From the NCBI RefSeq assembly GCF_003428645.1, contig NZ_QVQH01000008.1, forward strand, positions 124,001-188,000: 64,000 bases of DNA, given 5' to 3'. Under the pieces are notes generated by a model. That model made no database searches and was not told the origin of the DNA. It saw only the letters and a program-made list of their open reading frames with translations. How positions within the stretch are numbered: the first letter of the stretch is position 1; each line of letters opens with the position of its first letter. The position numbers were made by a program, and so were the translations under genes. This document shows positions 53,877-63,646 of this stretch, piece after piece. This DNA is from Geodermatophilus marinus. Lineage in GTDB: Bacteria; Actinomycetota; Actinomycetes; Mycobacteriales; Geodermatophilaceae.

Positions 53877-54568
53877 TGGCCGACCCCGCCGCGGTGCTCG
53901 CCCGGCTGCGCGCGCTGGCCGACCCGGCGCGGCGGGCGGGGATGGCCCGGTACGGCATCGGCGGCGCCGACGTGCTCGGCGTGACGGTCGCCGAGCTGCG
54001 CGGGCTGGCGCGGGAGCTGGGCCGCTCGCACGACCTGGCCGCCGCCCTGTGGGACTCCGGCGTCCACGAGGCCCGGATCCTCGCGGGCATGGTCGAGGAC
54101 CCGGCCGCGGTCGACGGCCGGCAGCTCGACGCGTGGGCCGCCGCGTTCGACTCGTGGGACCTGTGCGACCAGGTCTGCCAGAACCTGGTGCGGCGCACCC
54201 CGCACGCCTGGGCGAAGGCGCTGGAGTGGAGCGCGCGGCCCGAGCCGTTCGTCAAGCGGGCCGGGTTCGCCGTCATGGCCGGGCTCGCGGTGGCCGACCG
54301 GGGGTCGGACGACGACCGCTTCGAGCCGTTCCTGCGCGCGGTCGCCGAGCGGGCCGACGACGACCGGCCGCTCGTGCGGAAGGGCGCCAGCTGGGCGCTG
54401 CGGCAGGTGGGCAAGCGCAGCCCCGGCCTGCGCGCCCGCGCCGTCGCGACGGCGCAGGGGCTGCGGTCCGGCGGGCGGGGGGCGCGCTGGGTGGGCGCGG
54501 ACGCCCTGCGCGAGCTGGAACGGCCGCCCCGCCGGCCGGTCGCGGGGGGCCGGGGTGCTCACCGGTAG
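53876..54568 (+). CDS. DNA alkylation repair protein (AlkD-like HEAT repeats)
   Basis: 230 residues of HEAT-like helices. Family features are YGIGGADVLGVTVAELRGLARELG, the HEARILAGMVEDP segment, and the aromatic/acidic core AAAFDSWDLCDQVCQNLV followed by AGFAVMAGLAVADR and VRKGASWALRQVGKR. AlkD proteins excise bulky or cationic alkylated bases without base flipping. The conserved Trp/Asp of the pocket (SWDLCDQ) is present. GTG 53876 overlaps the P450 stop. Confidence 0.85.
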   Translation: MADPAAVLARLRALADPARRAGMARYGIGGADVLGVTVAELRGLARELGRSHDLAAALWDSGVHEARILAGMVEDPAAVDGRQLDAWAAAFDSWDLCDQVCQNLVRRTPHAWAKALEWSARPEPFVKRAGFAVMAGLAVADRGSDDDRFEPFLRAVAERADDDRPLVRKGASWALRQVGKRSPGLRARAVATAQGLRSGGRGARWVGADALRELERPPRRPVAGGRGAHR

Positions 54569-54600
54569 ATCGTGGGGCAGGTCACTGGCACGATCGCGCC

Positions 54601-56214
<1,614 letters not shown>

Positions 56215-56218
56215 CCGG

Positions 56219-56261
56219 GCGGAGTGCCCCGTGCGAGAAGACCTCGCCCGGGGCACTCCGC
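56219..56261 (+). terminator. Hairpin terminator after the acyl-CoA ligase
   Basis: GCGGAGTGCCCCG (56219-56231) pairs perfectly with CGGGGCACTCCGC (56249-56261), 13 bp with a 17-base loop, beginning five bases after the stop codon. No U-tract. Confidence 0.65.
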
Positions 56262-56304
56262 TCATCGACCGCTGGTGCTGGAGTGGCACGAGCGTTCATC
56301 ACTG

Positions 56305-56340
56305 GTGACTTGCAGCAATGATGTGGTTACCGTCCGTTCG
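56305..56340 (+). promoter_or_regulatory. Candidate leaderless promoter of the GH6 gene
   Basis: GTGACT (56305-56310), 17-base spacer, TACCGT (56328-56333), six bases, then GTG 56340. No ribosome site is visible, so a leaderless mRNA is likely. Confidence 0.4.
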
Positions 56341-57611
56341 TGAGCACCATCGGGCCGGCGTCGGCCACCTCCCTCACCAGGCACCGGGCCGAGCGGGCTC
56401 CGCGCCGGCTGTGGGCCTCGGGCCTCGCTGCGGTGGTGATCGGCGCAGGTCTGGTCACGCCGGCACTCCTGGTCCCCGAGGCGTCCCCCTCCGCAGAGCC
56501 CGCCCTCGAGCAGGTGCGGAAGGTCCGGCCCGCGCCCACGACCACGGCGGCTCCGGCCCCGGCGCGCTCCCGCCCGGTGGCGAGCAGGCCCCCGTCGCGC
56601 GGGACGGCCACGACCGCCCGGGCTCCCGCGGACACCGCCGCGACGCCCGGTTCCCCGTCCGGTGCGTCGAGTTCCAGCGTGCCGAGCGCCCCGGTGCTCC
56701 CGGCACCCACCCCGACCACCGTCCCGCCCACCCCGGCCGCCGCCCCGGCCACCCCGACGGACAACCCGCTGGCCGGGGACACCTTCCACGGCTCGAACCC
56801 CGGCGCTGCCCGTGCCGCGGCGCAGCCGGGCACCAGCCCCGAGGACGCCGCACTGCTGCGCGAGCTGGCGCAGATCCCCACGGCGACGTGGCTGGGGTCG
56901 TGGAGCGGGGACGTCGCGTCGACCGTCCGCCAGGTGGTGGGCGACGCCCGCGCGGCCGGGCGCGTGCCGGTCTTCGTGGCCTACAACATCCCGGGCCGCG
57001 ACTGCGGCGGGTACTCCGCGGGCGGCGTGGACTCCCCTGCGGCCTACCTGCAGTGGGTGCAGGCGGTCGCGGACGGCATCGGGACCGCGGAGGCGGTCGT
57101 GGTGGTCGAGCCGGACGCGCTGGCCCAGCTCTGCGGCGACCAGGCCGAGCGGCTCGGGATGCTGCGGTCGGCCGTCGACGCGCTGGAGCGCAACCCCGGC
57201 ACGCACACCTACCTGGATGCCGGGCACTCGAACTGGGTCGACGCCGTGACGATGGCCGAGCGGCTGCGGACGGCCGGCGTGCGCGGCGCGGACGGGTTCG
57301 CGCTGAACGTCTCGAACTTCCAGACGACGGCGAGCAACGTGACCTACGGCGGGCAGGTCTCGGCCCTCCTGGGCGGCGTCCACTTCGTGGTCGACACCAG
57401 CCGCAACGGCAACGGCCCCGGCAGCGACTGGTGCAACCCCGCGGGCCGGGCGGTCGGGCAGCGACCGACGAGCTCCACCGGGCAGCTCCGGGTCGACGCC
57501 TACCTGTGGGTGAAGACGCCGGGCGAGTCGGACGGCACCTGCAACGGCGGTCCGGCGGCCGGCACCTTCTGGCCCTCGTACGCGGTCGCGCTCATGCGCG
57601 CGGCGGTCTAG
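56340..57611 (+). CDS. Secreted glycoside hydrolase family 6 protein (endoglucanase-like)
   Basis: 423 residues. A signal anchor (about 24-45) is followed by a long Pro/Thr/Ser/Ala-rich linker to about residue 140, then a GH6 domain. Motifs: VFVAYNIPGRDCGGYSAGG, the proton-donor VVVEPDALAQL, YLDAGHSNWV, NVSNF, and LWVKTPGESDGTCNGGPAAGTFWPSYAVAL. It should cleave beta-1,4-glucan outside the cell. The segment usually written WCDP in characterised cellulases reads WCNP here. No carbohydrate-binding module. It converges on the polysaccharide operon with a 3-base gap, so it may trim or release that polymer. Confidence 0.9.
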   Translation: MSTIGPASATSLTRHRAERAPRRLWASGLAAVVIGAGLVTPALLVPEASPSAEPALEQVRKVRPAPTTTAAPAPARSRPVASRPPSRGTATTARAPADTAATPGSPSGASSSSVPSAPVLPAPTPTTVPPTPAAAPATPTDNPLAGDTFHGSNPGAARAAAQPGTSPEDAALLRELAQIPTATWLGSWSGDVASTVRQVVGDARAAGRVPVFVAYNIPGRDCGGYSAGGVDSPAAYLQWVQAVADGIGTAEAVVVVEPDALAQLCGDQAERLGMLRSAVDALERNPGTHTYLDAGHSNWVDAVTMAERLRTAGVRGADGFALNVSNFQTTASNVTYGGQVSALLGGVHFVVDTSRNGNGPGSDWCNPAGRAVGQRPTSSTGQLRVDAYLWVKTPGESDGTCNGGPAAGTFWPSYAVALMRAAV

Positions 57612-57614
57612 CGG

Positions 57615-59198
57615 TCACCCCCCGAAGTCCTCGAGCTCGCCCGCCGGCGGCAGCTCGCTGTAGCCGACGCGGTACACGAGCAGCTGCATCCCCGGCGACG
57701 GGCTGTAGGAGGCGGTCCGCTCGAAGGTGCCCTCGAAGTACTGGAAGACCTCCTCCTCGTAGCCCTGGTCGTAGCTGAGCAGCAGGTGCACGTACTGGTG
57801 CCCGGCCGCGAGGGAGGCCACGTCCTCGGGCAGCCGGGCCGGGTCGAACGCCGGGATCCCGCCCTCCCGGTCCCACTCGGGCAGGGTGGTGACCCGGGCG
57901 GTGCCGTCGTAGTAGTACTCGAACGGGTACACGGTGAAGGGCGAGCTGAGCACCACGAGGTCCTGCGGCGTGGCGTCGTCCTCGACCAGCTCCGCTGCGG
58001 TGCGGTAGTCCTCCGCGACCGGGGTCTCGGGGTTCGCCGCCTGCACGACGGTGCCGAGCACCGCGCCGGCGAGCAGGGCGGCCGCCAGCCCCTGGGCCAC
58101 CGGCCGGCTGAGGCTGCTGGCGAACTTCACCAGCAGCAGCAGGAACGCCGGCAGCGCCGCGATCATGTACCGGGAGAGGAAGAACGGCGTCACCAGGTGG
58201 CTGACCACGAACGCCATCAGCACCGGCACGAAGGCGGCCACGACCAGGTAGCCCGTCGCCCGGTCGAGCCTGGCACCGACCCGGACGCTGGCCAGCGCGG
58301 CGAGCACGAGGAGCGGCCACATCTGCAGCACGGTCGTGTTGATGGCGTCGCTCTGGAAGCCGACGAGGAACTGGGAGTAGACGTTCGAGTAGTCGACCGA
58401 CGAGGGCTTCGGGAGGTTGGGTCGGGTGCCCGACGCGGACCCGTTGGCCCGGAAGTAGAGGAACCACGGCAGGAACGCGAGCCCCACGAGCACGGCGGCC
58501 CCGGCCATGCGCACGAGGGCCCGACGGGGCAGGCGCGACCACATCGCCAGCAGGAACAGCCCCTGCGCCACCAGGACGAAGACGAAGAAGTAGTGCACGT
58601 AGACGCCGACGACGGCGGTGGCGGCGTAGCCGATCCACGGGGCGGTCCGGTCCGTGCGGACCAGGGTCAGGAAGAAGTACTGGCTGACCAGGGTGACGAG
58701 GACCAGCATCGAGTACATCCGCGCCTCGCTGCCGTACCAGTGCAGCAGGGGTGCGCAGCTGAACACGACGAGGGCGAACAGCGCCCACGGCCTGCTCAGG
58801 ACCTGCCGTGCGACCAGGTAGAAGACCGGGACGGCGGCGAGGAGGAAGACCAGGGACAGCAGCCGCGCCGTCTCGATCTCCGGGCCGAGCACGAGGCGCC
58901 ACGTGCGCAGCAGCAGGTGGTAGAGGGGGACGTGGACGTCCTCGGCGATGATCCGCAGGAGGTCGTCGTAGCTGTGGTTGGTCTGCCAGAGGCTCTGCGC
59001 CTCGTCGAGCCGGATCGAGTTGCGGAGGAACTCGATGCGGGCCCCCAGCACGACGAGGCCGAGGCACAGCAGGTGGACGAGCACCACGACGACGGGGTCC
59101 CCGGCCCTCCGGGGGGCGACGAGGCGTGGCTCCCGGCGGTTGCGGGGGCGTGGGCCCGCGGCCGGTGACGGCGGGGCGGGCAGGAGATCGGTGGGCAC
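57615..59198 (-). CDS. GT39-like polytopic membrane glycosyltransferase
   Basis: 527 residues with about ten to twelve membrane helices. The first extracytoplasmic loop has the GT-C style acidic motif SIRLDEAQSLWQTNHSYDDLL and HVPLYHLLLRTW, the pattern of ArnT/PMT-like (GT39) proteins that use polyprenyl-phosphate sugars. A C-terminal soluble part (about 400-527) follows. Start GTG 59198. Last gene of the minus-strand polysaccharide operon, 18 bases after the GT2. Confidence 0.82.
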   Translation of the reverse strand: MPTDLLPAPPSPAAGPRPRNRREPRLVAPRRAGDPVVVVLVHLLCLGLVVLGARIEFLRNSIRLDEAQSLWQTNHSYDDLLRIIAEDVHVPLYHLLLRTWRLVLGPEIETARLLSLVFLLAAVPVFYLVARQVLSRPWALFALVVFSCAPLLHWYGSEARMYSMLVLVTLVSQYFFLTLVRTDRTAPWIGYAATAVVGVYVHYFFVFVLVAQGLFLLAMWSRLPRRALVRMAGAAVLVGLAFLPWFLYFRANGSASGTRPNLPKPSSVDYSNVYSQFLVGFQSDAINTTVLQMWPLLVLAALASVRVGARLDRATGYLVVAAFVPVLMAFVVSHLVTPFFLSRYMIAALPAFLLLLVKFASSLSRPVAQGLAAALLAGAVLGTVVQAANPETPVAEDYRTAAELVEDDATPQDLVVLSSPFTVYPFEYYYDGTARVTTLPEWDREGGIPAFDPARLPEDVASLAAGHQYVHLLLSYDQGYEEEVFQYFEGTFERTASYSPSPGMQLLVYRVGYSELPPAGELEDFGG

Positions 59199-59216
59199 GG
59201 CGCTCCTCGCGGCGGC

Positions 59217-60848
59217 TCAGTCGTGCGCCGGCTGGAGGGCCGGCTCGATCGACGGGGGGGTGGGGTGCGCCGTCGCCCGGTCACCCGCGGCCGCAGCCGG
59301 CAGGGCGGGGGCCGGGGCCTGGACGAGCGGTGCGCGCCGGGGCCCGCGGGAGGGGGAGGCCGCCACGACGAACGGGACGGCGATCGCCAGGTGCACGGAG
59401 AGCCAGGCGACGTTGGCCACCAGCGAGGCGCTGGCCCCCTCCCGCGCGAGCCCGACCGCCAGCGCCAGCGCCGCCACGGCCGCGTAGGTCAGCTGGGGCA
59501 CCACCAGGCGCAGGAAGTTGGGCCGGGCACCGTCGTGGGTCGCCTTGCTGGTGACGGCGAAGGACGTCTTGCGGTTGGCCAGCACCGCGGCCATCGCCGT
59601 GATCTGCAGCCACCACGCGCTCAGCGAGAAGGCGATGGCCTGGTAGCTGTACGTGAAGTTGCTGGTCCGCTGCAGGACGTACAGGTTGATCCACATGTAG
59701 GGCACGAAGACCAGCGCGAGGGTCATCGTCGCCGTCACGATCGGGGTCTCCCCCGTGAGCAGGTAGATGATCGGCAGCACCGCGTCGAGCAGGATGACCG
59801 AACCGGAGAGGTAGTAGCTGGCCGAGAGCAGGTACTGCAGCTTCTGCCGCCAGCTCAGGCCCCGCCGCACCAGCGGGTTGTACTTGAAGATCACCTCGAG
59901 GCTGCCGCGCGTCCAGCGGAACTGCTGCTTGTAGTAGTTGAGGAAGTCGTCGGGCGCGAGGCCCTCGGCGAGGACCTTGGGCACGTAGACGCTCCTCCAC
60001 CCCCGCTCGTGCATGAACAGCGAGGTGAGGAAGTCCTCGGCGATGTTGAACTCGCACATGCCCCCGGCGTCCGCGATCGCGCTGCGCCGCACGGCCATGT
60101 TGGTGCCGCACATGAACGCCGAGTCCAGCCGGCTCTTGCCCGACATGATCGGGCCGAAGAACAGCGTCTGCTGGTCCCAGGCCACCCGCGTGACCCGGTT
60201 CTGGTCCTGGTTGGCGTAGAACTGCGGCGTCTGGACGAAACCCATCCGCTCGTCGACGAAGTAGCCCATGACCTCGACGAGGAAGTCCGGGTGCGGCACG
60301 TGGTCGGCGTCGAAGACGACGAAGTACGGGCTGCTGGTGCAGCTGAGGGCGTGGTTGATGTTGCCCGCCTTCGCCCCGCCCGGCGTCACCCGGGTGATGC
60401 AGGTGACGCCCAGCTCGTCGGCCAGCTCCTCGATCTCCCGCCAGTTCTCCTTGCCGGCGACCAGCCCGTCGTTGAGCAGGTGCACCGTGAAGGGCCGGGG
60501 GTAGGTCATGGCCTGCGCGGCCCTCGCCGTCTCCCGCACGATGTCGACCGGCTCGCCGCAGACGGTGATGAAGACGTCGACCGGGGCGTCGAAGCCGGGG
60601 GCGAAGGCGCGGGCCGTGTCGCGCCGCCACACGGTCCAGCAGTAGCCGATGATCTGGGCCAGGTGGAACGCCTCGGTCGCCAGCAGGGCCGCCAGCAGGA
60701 CCCGGTTGCCGTGCTCGAACGCGAAGGCGATGACCAGCGTGTAGACGATCGCGAGCACGACGTTGGCGACGAGGAACCCGCGGTTCGGGACGTACTGCAG
60801 GAAGGTGCGGGTGTCGGGACGGGAGGCCGCGACGGGGGTGGGGTTCAC
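59217..60848 (-). CDS. Cellulose-synthase-like processive GT2
   Basis: 543 residues. Two N-terminal helices (about 24-70), a cytosolic GT2 domain, and about five C-terminal helices. Processive-synthase motifs are present: VDVFITVCGEP, LLNDG (DDG variant), FDADHVPHPDF (DxD), EFNIAEDFLTS (TED position) and the QQFRWTRGS (QxxRW) acceptor motif, followed by an interfacial segment and MWINLYVL. No PilZ domain follows the last helix, unlike BcsA, so direct c-di-GMP activation is not expected. Adjacent GH8 and converging GH6 genes suggest a beta-glucan product. GTG 60848. Confidence 0.88.
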   Translation of the reverse strand: MNPTPVAASRPDTRTFLQYVPNRGFLVANVVLAIVYTLVIAFAFEHGNRVLLAALLATEAFHLAQIIGYCWTVWRRDTARAFAPGFDAPVDVFITVCGEPVDIVRETARAAQAMTYPRPFTVHLLNDGLVAGKENWREIEELADELGVTCITRVTPGGAKAGNINHALSCTSSPYFVVFDADHVPHPDFLVEVMGYFVDERMGFVQTPQFYANQDQNRVTRVAWDQQTLFFGPIMSGKSRLDSAFMCGTNMAVRRSAIADAGGMCEFNIAEDFLTSLFMHERGWRSVYVPKVLAEGLAPDDFLNYYKQQFRWTRGSLEVIFKYNPLVRRGLSWRQKLQYLLSASYYLSGSVILLDAVLPIIYLLTGETPIVTATMTLALVFVPYMWINLYVLQRTSNFTYSYQAIAFSLSAWWLQITAMAAVLANRKTSFAVTSKATHDGARPNFLRLVVPQLTYAAVAALALAVGLAREGASASLVANVAWLSVHLAIAVPFVVAASPSRGPRRAPLVQAPAPALPAAAAGDRATAHPTPPSIEPALQPAHD

Positions 60849-60855
60849 GGTGCGG

Positions 60856-62157
60856 TCACTCCTCGGTGACGGTCAGGTCGGGCAGCTCGTCCAGGTGGAA
60901 CGCCATCCCGAACCACACCCAGGTGGAGTCGTGGAGGCCGAGCGGCTCGGTCAGGTCCTTGGTGTCCGGGTCGTAGAGCGGTAGCAGCTCCTCGGCGTGG
61001 ATCTCGTCGGCGAGATCGGGCCGGACGGTGCTGAAGAAGCCCATCGCGCCGCCGTAGAGGGCCGGGGACTCGCGGTCGGCGGCCGGCGTCCCGTCCCGGC
61101 GGTAGGCCGCCACGAGCCGGTCCTCCTCGGTCCACCTGGTGGCCAGCGCAGCCTGACCCTCGAGCAGCCGGAGGGGGCGCTCGTCCCCGTGCCAGGCGTG
61201 GTCCAGAGCCAGCCGCCACGGCAGGCGCAGGGCCTCGTGGCCGAACCGCGTGGTCAGGTCGCCGCCCGCGGCGCCGAACTGCCCCGTGCGGCGGTCCAGG
61301 CGGACCCAGTTCGGCGGGAGGCCGGCCGCCCGGCCGGCGTCCAGCGGCTGGCCGGCGAGCTGCTCCAGCAGGGCGTAGGAGCTGTCCACCAGGCCGGCCC
61401 AGTCGTGCTCCGGGTCCACCCGCGCGAAGACGCGGTAGGCGTAGGGCGCGAGGGACGACGGGTTGACCAGCACCTGCTCCTCGGCGCGCTGCCGGTCGTC
61501 GGCCGCCAGCACCGGCCGGCCGCCGACCTCGATCACGGACCGCTCCCAGAGGGCCTCGATGAGCGGGAGCGCGTCGTAGAGGTAGTCGTCCTCCTGCCAG
61601 CGCGAGTAGGCCATCAGCAGCGCGAAGGCGACGTCGGTGTCGGCGCCGGTCGCAGAGGTCTGGTCGAGGACGTCGTACGAGCCGTCGGGCAGCCGGCCGA
61701 ACCGCGAGGCCAGCAGCGCGTCGTCCCGCTGCAGGATGTCCTTCGCCCACTGCCAGCTCGCGGCGAAGGTCTGCTGGTCGTCCATCCAGGCGGCGCGCAG
61801 CATCGTCCAGCCCTGGCCCTCGGACGTGGTCACCGCACCGTCCTGCAGGTCCAGGGTGCGAGAGGTGCCCGGCTCCAGGTGGGTCTCCGCGTAGACCCGC
61901 CACAGGTCGGCCAGCACCGTCTTGTCGGAGGCGACCATCGGCCGGTCGGCCGCGATCACCGCGGCGGCCCGCTGGACGTCGTCCGCGAGGCGCACGCCAC
62001 CCGCGACGGCCAGCACCACGGCGATCGCGGCCGCAGCGGCGATGATGCGGCGGCGCCGCGCCCGGCGGCGCCGCCGCCGGCGTCCGGCACCCAGGCCCTG
62101 CACGGGGGACCGGTCGTCCGGGAGCACGTCCGGGACGACCCTCTCGTCACGCCGCAT
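60856..62157 (-). CDS. Membrane-anchored glycoside hydrolase family 8-like protein
   Basis: 433 residues. A very basic N-terminus (GRRRRRRRARRRR) precedes one membrane helix (about 37-58), then an extracytoplasmic GH8 (alpha/alpha)6 domain. The catalytic acid is in TTSEGQGWTMLRAAWMDD; the second GH8 motif is SATGADTDVAFALLMAYSRW, where the first Asp of the usual A-T-D-A-D pattern is Gly. Further motifs are YLYDALPLIEALW and LYGGAMGFF. Like BcsZ in cellulose operons, it likely trims nascent polymer. ATG 62157 overlaps the GT4 gene by 11 bases. Confidence 0.82.
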   Translation of the reverse strand: MRRDERVVPDVLPDDRSPVQGLGAGRRRRRRRARRRRIIAAAAAIAVVLAVAGGVRLADDVQRAAAVIAADRPMVASDKTVLADLWRVYAETHLEPGTSRTLDLQDGAVTTSEGQGWTMLRAAWMDDQQTFAASWQWAKDILQRDDALLASRFGRLPDGSYDVLDQTSATGADTDVAFALLMAYSRWQEDDYLYDALPLIEALWERSVIEVGGRPVLAADDRQRAEEQVLVNPSSLAPYAYRVFARVDPEHDWAGLVDSSYALLEQLAGQPLDAGRAAGLPPNWVRLDRRTGQFGAAGGDLTTRFGHEALRLPWRLALDHAWHGDERPLRLLEGQAALATRWTEEDRLVAAYRRDGTPAADRESPALYGGAMGFFSTVRPDLADEIHAEELLPLYDPDTKDLTEPLGLHDSTWVWFGMAFHLDELPDLTVTEE

Positions 62158-63646
62158 GCCGGCGCCCTCGTCCGTCGGGTCGCTGGTTCCCGAGCGCAGC
62201 GGTCGGGTGCCCGGCCACCTCCACCAGCTCCACCCCCGGTTCGTCGAGCAGGTGCCGGCCGCCGAGGAGGTCGGCGTGCCGCGCGACGAGCACGCTGATC
62301 GACGGGTCGTCCCGGCGGATGCCCAGCCGGGCGAGGACGGCCTCGACGTCCCCCTCGTCCGCGCCGGCGAGGAGCGCGCGCACGGTGGTGCCGTCGGAGA
62401 CCCAGACGTCACCGGCGCGTCGCGAGGACGGCCAGTCCGCGGGCAGCGCGGACCGGGCAGCGCTGAGCACGACGACCAGGTCGTTGCCCGTCCGCCGCTC
62501 GCGCTCGCCGCGCAACCGCCGCTCGAGGCGCACCTGCTCGGCGTCGAGCGCCTGCTGCACGCCGTCCGCCGTCCGCGCCCAGGTGAAGCGGGCGGCCCAC
62601 GCCCGTGCCCGCGCACCGACCACCCCGGCGACCACCGGGTCGGCGAGGGTGAGGAGCGCCCGGGTGATGACCTCGGCGAGCCCGTCGCCCGGGCCGTCGA
62701 CGAGCCACCCGGTCTCGCCGTGGCGGACGGTGTCCCGGAGCCCGCTGACCCGCCGGGCGACCGCGGGGACACCGGCGGCGTTGGCCTCGACCAGCGACAC
62801 GGCCCAGTCCCCGCCGTCGGAGGCGCTGACGGTCAGCCAGGCGGTGCCGAGGAGCGCGTCCCGCTCGGTGTCGGGCAGGTGGCCGTGGAAGACCACCCGT
62901 GCCCCGGCCGCCTCGACCCGCTGCTCCAGCTCCCGGCGCACCGGCCCCTCGCCGACGAGGTGCAGCTCGGCGTCGGGCAACCGGCGCTGGACCTCGGCCA
63001 TCGCGTCGACCAGCGACCCGAGGCGCTTGTCCGCCGCCAGGCGCCCGACCACGACGACCCGGGGTGTGGCCGAGCGCTCGCTGCGCACGCCGAACGTGTC
63101 CGCGCCGGTGGGCACGACGCTGATCGCACCGTCGAAGCGCAACCGCCGCCGGACCTGCGTCCGCGCCGACGGGGAGAGGACGACCACGGTCCGGTGCCGG
63201 TACGCGCGACGGCTCGCAGGGCCCTCGAGCCACCGCGCCAGCCGCGCGGCCAGCGGGTGCAGCGCGCGGGCGAAGCGGTCCTGGTGGACGTGGTGCACCA
63301 GCAGGACCACCGGCGTGCGGCGCCCGACGACCAGGGGGCTGAAGAAGGGGATGCCGTTCTGCGAGTCGACGACCTGGCCGATCGACGAGCGGTGGCGCAC
63401 CAGCCACAGCAGGGCCAGCGGGTAGACGCTCCACCAGCTGCCCATCCGCCGGACGGAGTAGCCGTCGAGGCTCTCCCGCGCCGCGGTGCCGGCCGGGCGG
63501 CTCGTCACGAGGACGACCGAGCGCCCGCGCCCGGCCAGCTCGCGGGCGACGCGCTGGCAGTAGAGCTCGGCGCCGCCGGCCGCCGGGTGCCGCCGGTCCC
63601 GCCAGTTCAGGACGACCACGGCGGAGCCGCGTGCTGCGCGCCTCAC
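62147..63646 (-). CDS. Glycosyltransferase family 4 protein
   Basis: 499 residues, GT-B fold. The acceptor-side Gly-rich motif near the N-terminus is NWRDRRHPAAGGAELYCQRVA. The donor half has VVVVGRLAADKRLGSLVDAMAEV, ELHLVGEGP, and the nucleotide-sugar E-x7-E region SDGGDWAVSLVEANAAGVPAVAR. An extra C-terminal portion of about 120 residues (after AEQVRLERRLRGERER) is unlike most GT4 enzymes and has no recognised domain. GTG 63646 overlaps the upstream GT2 stop (GTGA). Confidence 0.88.
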   Translation of the reverse strand: MRRAARGSAVVVLNWRDRRHPAAGGAELYCQRVARELAGRGRSVVLVTSRPAGTAARESLDGYSVRRMGSWWSVYPLALLWLVRHRSSIGQVVDSQNGIPFFSPLVVGRRTPVVLLVHHVHQDRFARALHPLAARLARWLEGPASRRAYRHRTVVVLSPSARTQVRRRLRFDGAISVVPTGADTFGVRSERSATPRVVVVGRLAADKRLGSLVDAMAEVQRRLPDAELHLVGEGPVRRELEQRVEAAGARVVFHGHLPDTERDALLGTAWLTVSASDGGDWAVSLVEANAAGVPAVARRVSGLRDTVRHGETGWLVDGPGDGLAEVITRALLTLADPVVAGVVGARARAWAARFTWARTADGVQQALDAEQVRLERRLRGERERRTGNDLVVVLSAARSALPADWPSSRRAGDVWVSDGTTVRALLAGADEGDVEAVLARLGIRRDDPSISVLVARHADLLGGRHLLDEPGVELVEVAGHPTAALGNQRPDGRGRRHAA

